Assembly (NCBI RefSeq): GCF_001598255.1
Contig: NZ_BCYP01000004.1
Location: 62,001-126,000 of the forward strand
From: Mitsuaria chitosanitabida ATCC BAA-476 = NBRC 102408
GTDB taxonomy: Bacteria; Pseudomonadota; Gammaproteobacteria; Burkholderiales; Burkholderiaceae_C
Direction: 5' to 3'
Length of the DNA: 64,000 nt
The position numbers were made by a program, and so were the translations under genes. Position 1 is the stretch's first letter. Every line of letters begins with the position of its first letter. A model generated the notes under the pieces. It was not told the DNA's origin. It saw only the letters and a program-made list of their open reading frames with translations, and searched no databases. Shown here piece by piece: positions 37,772-46,382 of this stretch.

Positions 37772-38397
37772 TCCTTCCATCCTCCCGGACGCAGCGCCAT
37801 CACCGCGGCGCGCGCGCGCTCGAGGAAGGCGCGCTTGTCCTCGCCGGGCTCGATGCGGATCGGGGCGCCGAAGGTGACGGTGCACAGGATGGGCACGGGC
37901 ACGACCTCGCCCTTGGGCATGACGCGCTGGACGTTGTCGATCCAGGTGGGGATGAGCTGCACGTCGGCGAACTGCTCGGACAGGTGGAAGAGGCCGGCCT
38001 TGAACGGTTGCGGCGCGCCCTTGTTGGAGCGCGTGCCCTCGGGAAAGATGACGAGCGAATCGCCACCCTGCAGCGCGTCGACCAGCGGCTCGAGCGGATC
38101 CTCGTCCGGCGTGGCGCGGGTGCGGCTCACGTAGACCGCGTTGAACACGGCCGAGGTGAGCCAGGTCTTGAGCTTGGAACTGGTCCAGTAATCGCGGGCG
38201 GCGATGGGGCGCGTGCGGGTGCGCAGCTCGCCGGGCAGCGAGGCCCAGATCAGCACCCAGTCGAAGTGGCTCTGGTGATTGGCGAAGTAGATGCGTTGCT
38301 CCGCGGTCGGCGGGCTGCCCTTCCAGTGCCCCTGCGCGCCGGTGATCAGGCGCGCCAGCCAGGCGAGGAAGAGGCCGGTGATTTCGGCGAGGACCAT
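37768..38397 (-). CDS. PlsC-family 1-acyl-glycerol-3-phosphate acyltransferase
   Basis: A 209-residue membrane-associated acyltransferase. The catalytic motif H41-Q-S-H-F-D46 (HX4D) and the glycerophosphate-binding FPEGTRS are intact, along with a hydrophobic N-terminus. It should acylate lysophosphatidate or a related lysophospholipid. It is the first gene of the unit with the CdsA-like protein and ruvC. GATAAT (minus, 38406-38411) lies eight bases before the ATG, implying a leaderless or near-leaderless message. Confidence 0.88.
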   Translation of the reverse strand: MVLAEITGLFLAWLARLITGAQGHWKGSPPTAEQRIYFANHQSHFDWVLIWASLPGELRTRTRPIAARDYWTSSKLKTWLTSAVFNAVYVSRTRATPDEDPLEPLVDALQGGDSLVIFPEGTRSNKGAPQPFKAGLFHLSEQFADVQLIPTWIDNVQRVMPKGEVVPVPILCTVTFGAPIRIEPGEDKRAFLERARAAVMALRPGGWKE

Positions 38398-38405
38398 GGG
38401 GCGGG

Positions 38406-38411
38406 ATTATC
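38406..38411 (-). promoter_or_regulatory. Candidate -10 box for leaderless plsC-like transcript
   Basis: GATAAT on the minus strand ends eight bases before ATG 38397. The context GGATAATCCC is shared with the candidate box at 48475-48480. Confidence 0.45.
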
Positions 38412-38561
38412 CCCGCGCGGTTCCGGCCGACTTCGATTGACCGGCTAATGGCTCAAACAAGCTATCCAAGAACACCAGTTCACGCGATTGATGGCATTCC
38501 GGCGCCAAGCGACGGGCCGGAGACTGCCGCACTCGTTTGAGTTCAATCCCAAGGATCCGCC

Positions 38562-40274
38562 ATGGCCCACAGCGCCCCCCGTTCGTCCCCCCAGCTCCCC
38601 ACCGCGCGGCCGGCCGATGCCGACCCGATCGCGTCGACGCGCCGACGTCGGTCGCTCGACGAGATCGGGACATTGCCGCCACCGCGTGTCGACGATCCGA
38701 TTCCGGCACCGTCGCCCTCCGACGCCGGGACTGTCGCCGCGGAGGTCGCGACCGGGACGACGGCCACGACCTCCACGACCTCCACGACCTCCGACGCCAC
38801 CGATTGCAGCACGACGGGGACGGCTGATCCGGTGCAGGCCCCGCACGACGACGATCGGGGTTGCGCGGTGGCGCTGCCCTCGCTGCCGACGTCAGGCCTG
38901 GCCGTCGGCGCGCTCGGCCTGCTGGGTCTGGCAGGCGCGGCGATGGGAGGCGGAGGACAGACGTCCGCATTCCAGGCCTCTGGCCGATTGGCCAAGGCGG
39001 ATGACCACGTGAGCCCGACCATGCCCTCCGAGGCGCTGGGCCAGGATCAGCGCGCCTCCGCTCCTGTTCCGTCACCCGCACCAGCGCCCACTGCGCCCGC
39101 ACCAGCGCCCACTGTGCCCGAACCTGCATCCGCGCCCGCTGCCGACCCGGCCCCCGCTCCCGTCGAGGTGGTTGCCGAGCCCACGCCTGGCCAGCCGACA
39201 CGCGACAGCGCGGCCGATCAGCCGACCGGCGAAGCGAACCCTCCTGCGAAGGGACCGAGCTCGGGGGAATCGGATCCCTCGGTCCCCTCCATGGCGGATC
39301 AGGCCCCGGGCACCCCACCGGTGGACCATGAGGCGCCGGCCGCGATGGCCTTCGACCCCGCGCAGTTTGTCCGCGGTGCCAACGGGCAAATGCTGACCCG
39401 AACCAACGCCTTCCATCTGCGGGGCGCGGAGGAGGGCGCGACCGTTTTCGTGGACTACGGCTACACCGTCCGCGCGGACTCGCCGGACGGTTTCTCCTTG
39501 CCGGCGAGCGTTGCGGATGGGCCGATGACCCTGAAGGTGTGGCAAGTGGACGCAGCGGGAAACAAGTCGGCGGTCACCTCGATCGACGTGGTCCGCGACA
39601 CCACCGCGCCCAGCGTCACCATCGAGGGCAACGGCAGCCCTTACAGCAGCGAAGCACACGTGACCCTGCATGCCGTGCGATCGGACCGCCAGGTGTCCTC
39701 CTACGACGACCTGCTGGCCGTGTCGTCGACGGAACACCAGGCACGGGCCCTGGATGGCGCACCGATGATCTTCGACTCGCTGGCGGACGGGATGTACCGC
39801 CTCTACGCGACGGACGAGGTGGGCAACGTGAGCGCGGTCCGTCAACGCAGCGGCGGGCTCAACGCCAATGCCTTCGGCGCCCCCCTTTATCACCTGACCG
39901 ATGGTCAGATCGACGACTTCCAATGGATCACCAATCCGAGGTCGACCTCGGCCGGGAACGACTATCTGCAGCTGAGCGGCCCGGCCACCGTCACCTGGGC
40001 CGCGGGCGACAAGGGGATCGATGTCATCGCGCACTTCTTCCGGTCGGACCATGACGTGCTCGACGTGAGCGCGCTGCTGAGCGGCTTCGATGCGGGGGAA
40101 GAGGCCAGCTTCATCCAGAAATCGGTCGATGCCGCCGGCGACATCACGCTGAAGATCGACGCGAACGGCGCGGGCGACTTCTCGAATCCCGTGCAGACCA
40201 TCTTCCTGGTCCAGCCCGCGGACACCGTGGTCAACGTGAGATGCGCGGCGGGCGGCGGTGTGTTGACGCTCTGA
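38562..40274 (+). CDS. Putative type I-secreted surface protein with Ig-like domain
   Basis: 570 residues of mosaic character. A Ser/Thr/Pro-rich N-terminus has a TTS tandem (about 66-78), then a hydrophobic glycine-rich segment (about 110-131) of the type seen near the N-terminus of large RTX adhesins, and a Pro/Ala repeat (169-200). A bacterial Ig-like domain follows (about 280-345, with DAAGNKS), then a C-terminal region (about 430-560, DVLDVSALLSGF...GDITLKIDANGAGDF) resembling type I secretion C-terminal targets. There is no Sec signal peptide. ATG 38562 has AAGGA upstream. No ABC/HlyD/TolC exporter genes are nearby. Adhesin or matrix protein is an inference. Confidence 0.65.
   Translation: MAHSAPRSSPQLPTARPADADPIASTRRRRSLDEIGTLPPPRVDDPIPAPSPSDAGTVAAEVATGTTATTSTTSTTSDATDCSTTGTADPVQAPHDDDRGCAVALPSLPTSGLAVGALGLLGLAGAAMGGGGQTSAFQASGRLAKADDHVSPTMPSEALGQDQRASAPVPSPAPAPTAPAPAPTVPEPASAPAADPAPAPVEVVAEPTPGQPTRDSAADQPTGEANPPAKGPSSGESDPSVPSMADQAPGTPPVDHEAPAAMAFDPAQFVRGANGQMLTRTNAFHLRGAEEGATVFVDYGYTVRADSPDGFSLPASVADGPMTLKVWQVDAAGNKSAVTSIDVVRDTTAPSVTIEGNGSPYSSEAHVTLHAVRSDRQVSSYDDLLAVSSTEHQARALDGAPMIFDSLADGMYRLYATDEVGNVSAVRQRSGGLNANAFGAPLYHLTDGQIDDFQWITNPRSTSAGNDYLQLSGPATVTWAAGDKGIDVIAHFFRSDHDVLDVSALLSGFDAGEEASFIQKSVDAAGDITLKIDANGAGDFSNPVQTIFLVQPADTVVNVRCAAGGGVLTL
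38765..38791 (+). repeat. 9-bp tandem repeat inside surface-protein gene
   Basis: Three consecutive copies of CACGACCTC encode the Thr/Ser-rich tandem. Being a multiple of three, copy-number changes would keep the frame. Confidence 0.75.
39075..39116 (+). repeat. 21-bp tandem repeat inside surface-protein gene
   Basis: Two adjacent 21-base units starting CCCGCACCAGCGCCCACTG differ at one position and encode Pro-Ala repeats. Confidence 0.75.
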
Positions 40275-40302
40275 AAGGCCGGCGTGGTGTCGAGGCCAGG
40301 AC

Positions 40303-41961
40303 TCAAGCGCGGCGGATCATCGCCGCCGCCTTCTCCCCGATCATCACCGCCGGCGCGTTGGTGTTGCCGCTGACGACGCTGGGCATGATGGAGGCGTCGA
40401 CCACGCGCAGGCCGTCGATGCCGTGGACCTTCAAGGACGCGTCGACGACCGCCATCGCGTCCCCGCCCATGCGGCAGCTGCCCACCGGGTGATAGACCGT
40501 GTCGACACGGCGCCGCAGCAGCGCCTCGATGTCGGCGTCGCTGTCGACACCCAGGCTCCACAGCTCCTTCCTCCAGAACGCCTGCATCGAGGGCGCCCGC
40601 ATCAGATCGCGGGTCAAGCGGTAGCCCTCGATCAGCTCGCGCACGTCCTCGGGATCCTGAAGGAAGGCCGGATCGATGCGCGGCGCGGCCAGCGGATCGG
40701 CGCTGGCCAGCGACAGCGTGCCGCGACTGCGCGGACGGAGCAGGCAGACGTGGCACGAGAGGCCATGTCCCAGCCGCAGCTTGCGCGCGTGGTCCTCGAC
40801 CAGCGCCACCACCAGGTGCAGCTGCACGTTGGGCGCCGGCAAACCCGATCGCGTCGAGAGAAAGCCGCCGCATTCGGCGAAGTTGCTGGTGATCATCCCG
40901 CGGCGCTCGCGGCGGAAGCGGCCGATCTCGCGCATCAGCCGCGCGCCGCCACGCGGCGACAGGCCGGCGAGGTCCAGGCTGTCGGACGCGTAGCCGAAGA
41001 CGAAGTCGGGATGATCGTGCAGGTTGCGGCCCACGCCCGGCAGGTGGTGCGCCACGGGAATGCCCAGCGCCTGCAGCGTCGCGCCGTCACCGATGCCCGA
41101 GAGCATCAGCAGCTGCGGCGATTGGAGCGCGCCGGCGCTGACGATGACTTCGCGCGCGGCCCGCAGCGTGCGCTTCCGACCGTCCTGCAGCACCTCGACG
41201 CCCACGGCGCGCCGGCCCTCGAGCACGAGGCGCAACGCGCGCACGCCGATCTCGATGCGCAAATTGGGCCGCGAGTCCCGATGCGGTTGCAGGTAGCCGC
41301 GAGCGACGCTCCAGCGCTCGCCTTCGTGCTGCGTGACCTGGTAGGTGCCCAGGCCTTCCATCTCCGCGCCGTTGAAGTCGTCGAGCACCGCGTGGCCGCG
41401 CTCGCGCGCCGCGGCGCTCCAGGCCGTGTGGATCGGGCTGTCGGTCCTCAGGTCGCTCACGCGCAGCGGGCCGTGCCTGCCATGCCAGGGCGCGCCGAGC
41501 CGCGCGTTGCCCTCGGCCTTGATGAACCAGGGCAGCACATCCTCGTAGGACCAGCCCGGGTTGCCGGCGGCGGCCCAGGCGTCGTAGTCGCTGCGATGCC
41601 CGCGCGTGTAGACCATCGCGTTGATCGCGGACGAGCCGCCCAGCGCCTTGCCGCGCGGCTGGTAGCCGCGGCGGCCGTTCAGGCCGGGCTGGGGCTCGGT
41701 CGCGAAGCCCCAGTTGTTGACCCTCCGGGAGACCTGGATCGCGCCGGCGAAGGGCGTGGTCGTCACCCAGCCGTCGCCGCGTCCGCCGGCCTCGAGCAGC
41801 AGCACGCGGCAGCTCGCGTCCTCGCTCAGCCGGCTGGCCAGCACGGCGCCCGAGGAGCCGCCGCCGATGATGATGAAGTCCGCGTCGGCCCGCGCATCGG
41901 CCGAGGTCGGATCCGCGTGGGTACCCACGCGAGCGTCCGCTTGAGCGGTGGCCTGGGACAT
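40303..41961 (-). CDS. GMC-family FAD-dependent alcohol dehydrogenase/oxidase
   Basis: A 552-residue flavoenzyme. After a 27-residue polar tail it has the FAD-binding GGGSSGAVLASRLSE motif (about 33-47), GKALGGSSAINAM, and the C-terminal active site YHPVGSCRMG (His near 490) with GNTNAPAVM providing the paired Asn. It resembles choline dehydrogenase and AlkJ-type alcohol dehydrogenases. It starts 14 bases after the aldehyde dehydrogenase stop on the same strand, so the pair should oxidise an alcohol to aldehyde and then acid. Cysteine-rich export features are absent. Confidence 0.92.
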   Translation of the reverse strand: MSQATAQADARVGTHADPTSADARADADFIIIGGGSSGAVLASRLSEDASCRVLLLEAGGRGDGWVTTTPFAGAIQVSRRVNNWGFATEPQPGLNGRRGYQPRGKALGGSSAINAMVYTRGHRSDYDAWAAAGNPGWSYEDVLPWFIKAEGNARLGAPWHGRHGPLRVSDLRTDSPIHTAWSAAARERGHAVLDDFNGAEMEGLGTYQVTQHEGERWSVARGYLQPHRDSRPNLRIEIGVRALRLVLEGRRAVGVEVLQDGRKRTLRAAREVIVSAGALQSPQLLMLSGIGDGATLQALGIPVAHHLPGVGRNLHDHPDFVFGYASDSLDLAGLSPRGGARLMREIGRFRRERRGMITSNFAECGGFLSTRSGLPAPNVQLHLVVALVEDHARKLRLGHGLSCHVCLLRPRSRGTLSLASADPLAAPRIDPAFLQDPEDVRELIEGYRLTRDLMRAPSMQAFWRKELWSLGVDSDADIEALLRRRVDTVYHPVGSCRMGGDAMAVVDASLKVHGIDGLRVVDASIMPSVVSGNTNAPAVMIGEKAAAMIRRA

Positions 41962-41975
41962 GTCCGCCTCCGCGT

Positions 41976-43385
41976 TCAGGAGATCTTCTTCAGCAGACCG
42001 AGCAGGCGGTCAAAGGTCTTTCCGTAGGGCGGGTGGAACAGCCGGGTCCCCGCGAAACGCGACTGCACGAAGACCGGCTTGAGCTTGCTGAAGGTGTTGA
42101 AGCCCCACACGCCGTGATACGCGCCCATGCCGCTGGCGCCGACGCCGCCGAAAGGCTGGTCCTCCTGGCCCAGGTGCCAGATGCAGTCATTGACCGTGAC
42201 GCCGCCGGCGAGGGTCCGGGCGAGCACGTCCTCGCGCGCGGCGCGGTCGTCGCCGAACCAGTACAGCGCCAGCGGCCGGTCGCCCGCGTTGACGTGTGCG
42301 ATGGCCTCGGACGCGTGGCCGTAGGGCACGATGGGCAGCAGCGGTCCGAAGATCTCCTCGCGCATCACCGCCATCTCGGGCGTGGTGCCCAGCAGCAGCG
42401 TGGGCACGAGGCGGCGATCGTCGGGATGCTCGTCGTGCGTGGGCATCAGCGTCGCGCCCCGGGCGCGGGCGTCGTCGAGCAGGCCGCGCAGCCGCGCGTG
42501 ATGGCGCGCGCTGACGATGGCCGTGTAGTCCGGGTTGCCGGCGATGCGCGGATACAGGCGTCGCATCGCGGCGACGATCGCGTCGGCCAGCGGCCGGACC
42601 AGCTCCTGCGGGGCCAGCACGTAATCGGGCGCGACGCAGGTCTGCCCCGCGTTGAGCAGCTTCCCGAAGGCCAGTCGTTCGGCGGTCAGGGCCAGGTCCG
42701 CGCTGCGGTCGACGATGGCCGGCGACTTGCCGCCCAGCTCCAGCGTCACCGGGGTCAGGTGTTGCGCCGCGGCCAGCGCGACATGGCGGCCGACCGCGGT
42801 CGAGCCGGTGAAGAACAGGTGATCGAAGGGCAGCTGGGTGAAGGCCTTGCCGACCTCGGCGTCGCCGGTGATCACGGTCATCTCGTCCGGCGCGAAGTGC
42901 TCGGCCACGAGGCGCGCCATCAGCGACGAGGTCGCGGGCGTGAGCTCGGACGGCTTGATCATCACGCGGTTGCCCGCCGCCAGCGCGGCGAGCGCGGGCG
43001 CCATCGCCAGGTAGTACGGATAGTTCCAGGGCGAGACGATGCCCACGACGCCCAGCGGCTGCGGCATCAGCCGGTTGCCGGCGGGCAGGAAGTGCAGGGC
43101 GGTCGGGGCGCGCCGCACGGCGGTCCAGCGCTTGAGGTGGCGCAGCGCGTGGCGGATGCCGGACTCGACGGTGAAGAGATCGGCGAGCAGGCTCTCATGC
43201 CGCGAGCGATGGCCGAAGTCCTGGGACATCGCCTGGGCCAGCGCCTCGGCGTTCTCCGAGGTCATGCGCCGCAGCCGCTCCAGCCGGTCACGGCGACGTG
43301 CCAGCGTGGGCAGGCGCTCACGATCGAAGGCGATGCGCTGCTGCTCCAGCACGAGGTGCAGGCGTTCGTGCAGGGCGTGGTCCAT
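41976..43385 (-). CDS. Aldehyde dehydrogenase, coniferyl-aldehyde-dehydrogenase-like
   Basis: A 469-residue NAD(P)-dependent ALDH. The catalytic residues are C250 (NAGQTC), E216 (LELGGKSP) and N121 (SPWNYP). Length and lack of an N-terminal extension match the class 3/coniferyl aldehyde group, which often has a membrane-seeking C-terminus; this one ends in a basic, hydrophobic helix (KTFDRLLGLLKKIS). ATG 43385 follows GGGGAGA; the frame is open further upstream without a better start. It forms an operon with the GMC enzyme. The natural aldehyde is unknown. Confidence 0.9.
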   Translation of the reverse strand: MDHALHERLHLVLEQQRIAFDRERLPTLARRRDRLERLRRMTSENAEALAQAMSQDFGHRSRHESLLADLFTVESGIRHALRHLKRWTAVRRAPTALHFLPAGNRLMPQPLGVVGIVSPWNYPYYLAMAPALAALAAGNRVMIKPSELTPATSSLMARLVAEHFAPDEMTVITGDAEVGKAFTQLPFDHLFFTGSTAVGRHVALAAAQHLTPVTLELGGKSPAIVDRSADLALTAERLAFGKLLNAGQTCVAPDYVLAPQELVRPLADAIVAAMRRLYPRIAGNPDYTAIVSARHHARLRGLLDDARARGATLMPTHDEHPDDRRLVPTLLLGTTPEMAVMREEIFGPLLPIVPYGHASEAIAHVNAGDRPLALYWFGDDRAAREDVLARTLAGGVTVNDCIWHLGQEDQPFGGVGASGMGAYHGVWGFNTFSKLKPVFVQSRFAGTRLFHPPYGKTFDRLLGLLKKIS

Positions 43386-43522
43386 GGGCGTCTCCCCGAT
43401 GTTCTTGTGCGACCCCGGCAGGCTAAGCGCAAACGCGGCGTGGGGCCAAGCGAACTGACCCTGGAGTAGAGAGGGGCGACTAGGCCGCGTCTCGCTGGCG
43501 ACATCCGGCCTCCAGAAACGAC

Positions 43523-43547
43523 AAGGCCCGGCGCAGGGCCGGGCCTT
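43523..43547 (-). terminator. Terminator after outer-membrane barrel gene
   Basis: AAGGCCCGGC (43523-43532) and GCCGGGCCTT (43538-43547) form a perfect 10-bp stem with a five-base loop. TGTCGTTTC follows on the minus strand. Confidence 0.75.
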
Positions 43548-43590
43548 GGGGCGAGGGCCGCTCGGAGCCCTCATGCCGGTCGGGGACCGA

Positions 43591-44121
43591 TCAGAAGCGG
43601 TAGCCGACGCTCAGCGTCACGCCGTCGATCTTGGTCGAGTCCTTGTCGAAGTAGGACATGTAGTCCACCGCGCCATAGACCTGCTTGTTGAAGTTGTAGG
43701 CAGCGCCCACGCCCCACGCGAAGCTGTTGTCCTTGCCGGTGGCCACGGCGTTGCCGCCCGAGACCTTGATCTTCGAGTCGGCGAAGCCCAGGCGGCCGAA
43801 CACTTCGAACTGGTCGTTGAAGGCGTACTTCGGCTTCACGAACAGGCCGTACGAGCGCGAGATCTTGACGGTGACGCCTTGCTTGGTGTCATCGCCAGCG
43901 CCGCCAGCCAGCATGGCTTCCACGGCGACGTTGGGGTGCAGGTCGTAGCCGACGAAGGCACGGATGGCGCCCGGCTTGAAGCTCGGAGCCACGTTGTCGT
44001 CCTTGACCTTGACGAAGGTGTAGCCGATGTCGCCGTAGAAGCCGGTCAGGGCTTGCGATTGGGCTTGGGCGGCGCCGGTGGCCAGCAGGGCGACCGCGGC
44101 GGCGATGATGATCTTCTTCAT
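43591..44121 (-). CDS. Small outer-membrane beta-barrel protein
   Basis: A 176-residue precursor with a typical signal peptide (1-20, ending GAAQA). The mature part has alternating beta strands (GFYGDIGYTF, AIRAFVGYDL, FEVFGRLGFAD, AWGVGAAYNF) and ends VGYRF, the terminal Phe recognised by the BAM machinery. It looks like an eight-stranded OmpA-domain or Ail-like barrel without a periplasmic domain. Its exact role is unknown. The start has AGAGAAG upstream. A hairpin lies in its leader and a terminator after its stop. Confidence 0.87.
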   Translation of the reverse strand: MKKIIIAAAVALLATGAAQAQSQALTGFYGDIGYTFVKVKDDNVAPSFKPGAIRAFVGYDLHPNVAVEAMLAGGAGDDTKQGVTVKISRSYGLFVKPKYAFNDQFEVFGRLGFADSKIKVSGGNAVATGKDNSFAWGVGAAYNFNKQVYGAVDYMSYFDKDSTKIDGVTLSVGYRF

Positions 44122-44160
44122 GACGTACTTCTCTCTTGGAATCAGCACCCGATCGGTGCG

Positions 44161-44190
44161 GGGTGCGAAAGGTAGCAAGGGTTTGCACCC
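44161..44190 (-). promoter_or_regulatory. Stem-loop in the 5' leader of the outer-membrane barrel gene
   Basis: GGGTGC-G-AAA and TTT-GCACCC pair with one bulged base around an 11-base loop, 39 bases ahead of the start codon on the minus strand. Outer-membrane protein leaders are frequent small-RNA or RNA-stability targets; that role is an inference. Confidence 0.45.
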
Positions 44191-44391
44191 GGTCCCCATG
44201 AAGGACGTCATGAACCAGCAACATTTTGTCGATTTAGTGGCGGGCTCGCGACGCCGTACGGTATCCCGCCGTCACCCGTCTCCCCCGTTGGTAGGGAGGT
44301 CCTCAAGGTGTCCGCCCACGTCTTGACGGGATCTTGACGCTCGGCGAAACCGCCCGTCGGCGACGCGAAGTACCGGCTCGCGGGCGCCAAG

Positions 44392-44417
44392 AAAAAAGCC
44401 CGGCCGAGGCCGGGCTT
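44392..44417 (-). terminator. Terminator of dusB-fis-purH
   Basis: On the minus strand AAGCCCGGCC-TC-GGCCGGGCTT is followed by six T residues. It lies 66 bases after the purH stop. Confidence 0.85.
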
Positions 44418-44482
44418 CGTGTCCTGGGACCAAGCGCGGGGGCGGGTCTTGCCCCGCCTCGCGCCGCGTCGTCAGGTCGATC

Positions 44483-46063
44483 TCAATGGCGGAAGTGACG
44501 CACGCCGGTGAAGACCATGGCGATGCCGCGCTCGTTGGCGGCGGCGATGACTTCCTCGTCGCGCATCGAGCCACCCGGCTGGATGACGCAGGCCGCGCCG
44601 GCATCGGCCAGCACGTCCAGGCCGTCGCGGAACGGGAAGAAGGCGTCGCTGGCCACGGCCGAGCCGGTCAGCGACAGGCCGGCGTTCTCCGCCTTGATCG
44701 ACGCGATGCGGGCCGAGTCGATGCGGCTCATCTGGCCCGCGCCCACGCCCAGCGTCATGCCACCCGCGCAGAACACGATGGCGTTGCTCTTGACGTACTG
44801 GCCCACGGTCCACGCGAACATCAGATCGTCCAGCTGCTGCGCCGTCGGCTGCAGCGTGGTGACGACCTTCAGGTCGGCCTTGGTCAGGAAGTGGTTGTCG
44901 GCCGTCTGCACCAGCAGGCCCGAGCCCACGCGCTTGACGTCCTGCGCGTTGCGGCCCTGGTCCCAGGGGCGCGCGCCGCCGGCGGGCAGCGCGATCTCGA
45001 GCAGGCGCACATTCGCCTTGCTCGCGAAGATCGCGCGCGCCTCGGCGCTGAAGGACGGGGCCATGAGCACTTCGACGAACTGCTTGGAGACCAGCTCCGC
45101 CGCGGCGCGATCCACTTCGCGGTTGAACGCGATGATGCCGCCGAAGGCGCTGGTGGGGTCGGTCTTGAAGGCCTTGGCGTAGGCGTCGGCGGCGTTGGCC
45201 GCGACGGCCACGCCGCAGGGGTTGGCGTGCTTGACGATCACGCAGGCGGGCGTGTCGAAGCTCTTCACGCATTCCCAGGCCGCGTCGGCGTCGGCGATGT
45301 TGTTGTAGCTGAGCTCCTTGCCCTGCAATTGCTTGCCGGTGACCAGCGAGCCCGGCGCCGGGTAAAGGTCACGGTACAGCGCGGCGGTCTGGTGCGAGTT
45401 CTCGCCATAGCGCAGGTCCTGCACCTTGATGAAGCTGCTGTTCATCTGCGCCGGGTACTCGGCCTGCGTGCCGTCGTCCAGGCGCGCGCTCAGATAGTTG
45501 CTGATCGCGGCGTCGTACTGGGCGATGCGGTTGAACGCGGCGACGGAAGCCGCGAAGCGCGTCTTGTCGCTGGTCTTGCCGTCGGCCTTGAGCTCTTCCA
45601 GCACCTGGGCGTATTGCGACGCGTCGGTCAGCACCGTCACGTCCTTCCAGTTCTTGGCCGCGCTGCGGACCATGGCCGGACCGCCGATGTCGATGTTCTC
45701 GATCGCGTCCTCCAGCGTGCAGCCGGGCTTGGCGACGGTGGCCTCGAACGGATAGAGATTGACCGCCAGGATGTCGATCGTGTCGATGCCGTGCTGCTGG
45801 ATGGCGGCGACGTGCTCGGGCAGGTCGCGGCGCGCCAGCAGGCCGCCGTGGATCTTGGGATGCAGCGTCTTGACGCGACCGTCCAGCATCTCCGGGAAGC
45901 CGGTGTGCTGGGCGACCTCGGTCACGGGCAGGCCGGCGTCGGCCAGCAGCTTGGCGGTGCCGCCGGTGGACAGCAGGCGCACGTTCAGCGCATGCAGCGC
46001 CTTGGCGAAGTCGACGATGCCGGTCTTGTCGGAGACCGAGATCAGGGCGGTGAGTTGTGCCAT
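44483..46063 (-). CDS. purH: Bifunctional AICAR formyltransferase/IMP cyclohydrolase PurH
   Basis: A 526-residue enzyme for the last two steps of IMP synthesis. The N-terminal MGS-like IMP cyclohydrolase domain has ISVSDKTGI and STGGTAKLL. The C-terminal AICAR transformylase domain has [14 protein letters not shown] and [10 protein letters not shown]. Length is normal. It is the last gene after dusB and fis on the same strand, as in many Betaproteobacteria, and a strong terminator follows. Confidence 0.97.
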   Translation of the reverse strand: MAQLTALISVSDKTGIVDFAKALHALNVRLLSTGGTAKLLADAGLPVTEVAQHTGFPEMLDGRVKTLHPKIHGGLLARRDLPEHVAAIQQHGIDTIDILAVNLYPFEATVAKPGCTLEDAIENIDIGGPAMVRSAAKNWKDVTVLTDASQYAQVLEELKADGKTSDKTRFAASVAAFNRIAQYDAAISNYLSARLDDGTQAEYPAQMNSSFIKVQDLRYGENSHQTAALYRDLYPAPGSLVTGKQLQGKELSYNNIADADAAWECVKSFDTPACVIVKHANPCGVAVAANAADAYAKAFKTDPTSAFGGIIAFNREVDRAAAELVSKQFVEVLMAPSFSAEARAIFASKANVRLLEIALPAGGARPWDQGRNAQDVKRVGSGLLVQTADNHFLTKADLKVVTTLQPTAQQLDDLMFAWTVGQYVKSNAIVFCAGGMTLGVGAGQMSRIDSARIASIKAENAGLSLTGSAVASDAFFPFRDGLDVLADAGAACVIQPGGSMRDEEVIAAANERGIAMVFTGVRHFRH

Positions 46064-46148
46064 GGGGAGCTCTCTAAGGGGGATGCGGGGATTCGATGAG
46101 GGACGGCGTCGAAGCGATGCGGCGATCCGGGGGACAGGGGCAGACGGC

Positions 46149-46382
46149 TCAGATCAGCTTGTGCTCGACCAGCTTGCGGCGCAGGGTGTTGCGGTTGATG
46201 CCCAGCCACTCGGCGGCCTTGCTCTGGTTGCCTTCGCTGTGCTGCATGACGACTTCCAGCAGCGGCTTCTCGACCAGCCGGATCAGCATCTCGTGCATCG
46301 AATGCGGGGCCTCGCCGCCGAGGTCGCGGAAGTAGGCTTCCAGGTTCTCGCGCACGCAGGTTTCGATCGGTTTTGGCGTCAT
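46149..46382 (-). CDS. fis: Nucleoid-associated DNA-binding protein Fis
   Basis: 77 residues, shorter than E. coli Fis (98) at the N-terminus, as is normal outside Enterobacteria. The C-terminal helix-turn-helix is well conserved ([20 protein letters not shown]). Fis is a growth-phase-dependent DNA-bending protein and activator of rRNA and other promoters. Its start overlaps the dusB stop by four bases (ATGA), giving the classic dusB-fis pair. Confidence 0.95.
   Translation of the reverse strand: MTPKPIETCVRENLEAYFRDLGGEAPHSMHEMLIRLVEKPLLEVVMQHSEGNQSKAAEWLGINRNTLRRKLVEHKLI

Larger units (their letters stand above)
44122..44482. other. Gene-free gap between purH and the barrel gene
   Basis: 361 bases. 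It holds the purH terminator (44392-44417), the barrel-gene leader hairpin (44161-44190) and a TTGACG direct repeat (44323-44328, 44334-44339). I find no convincing promoter pair and no open frame with protein-like composition. Confidence 0.7.
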
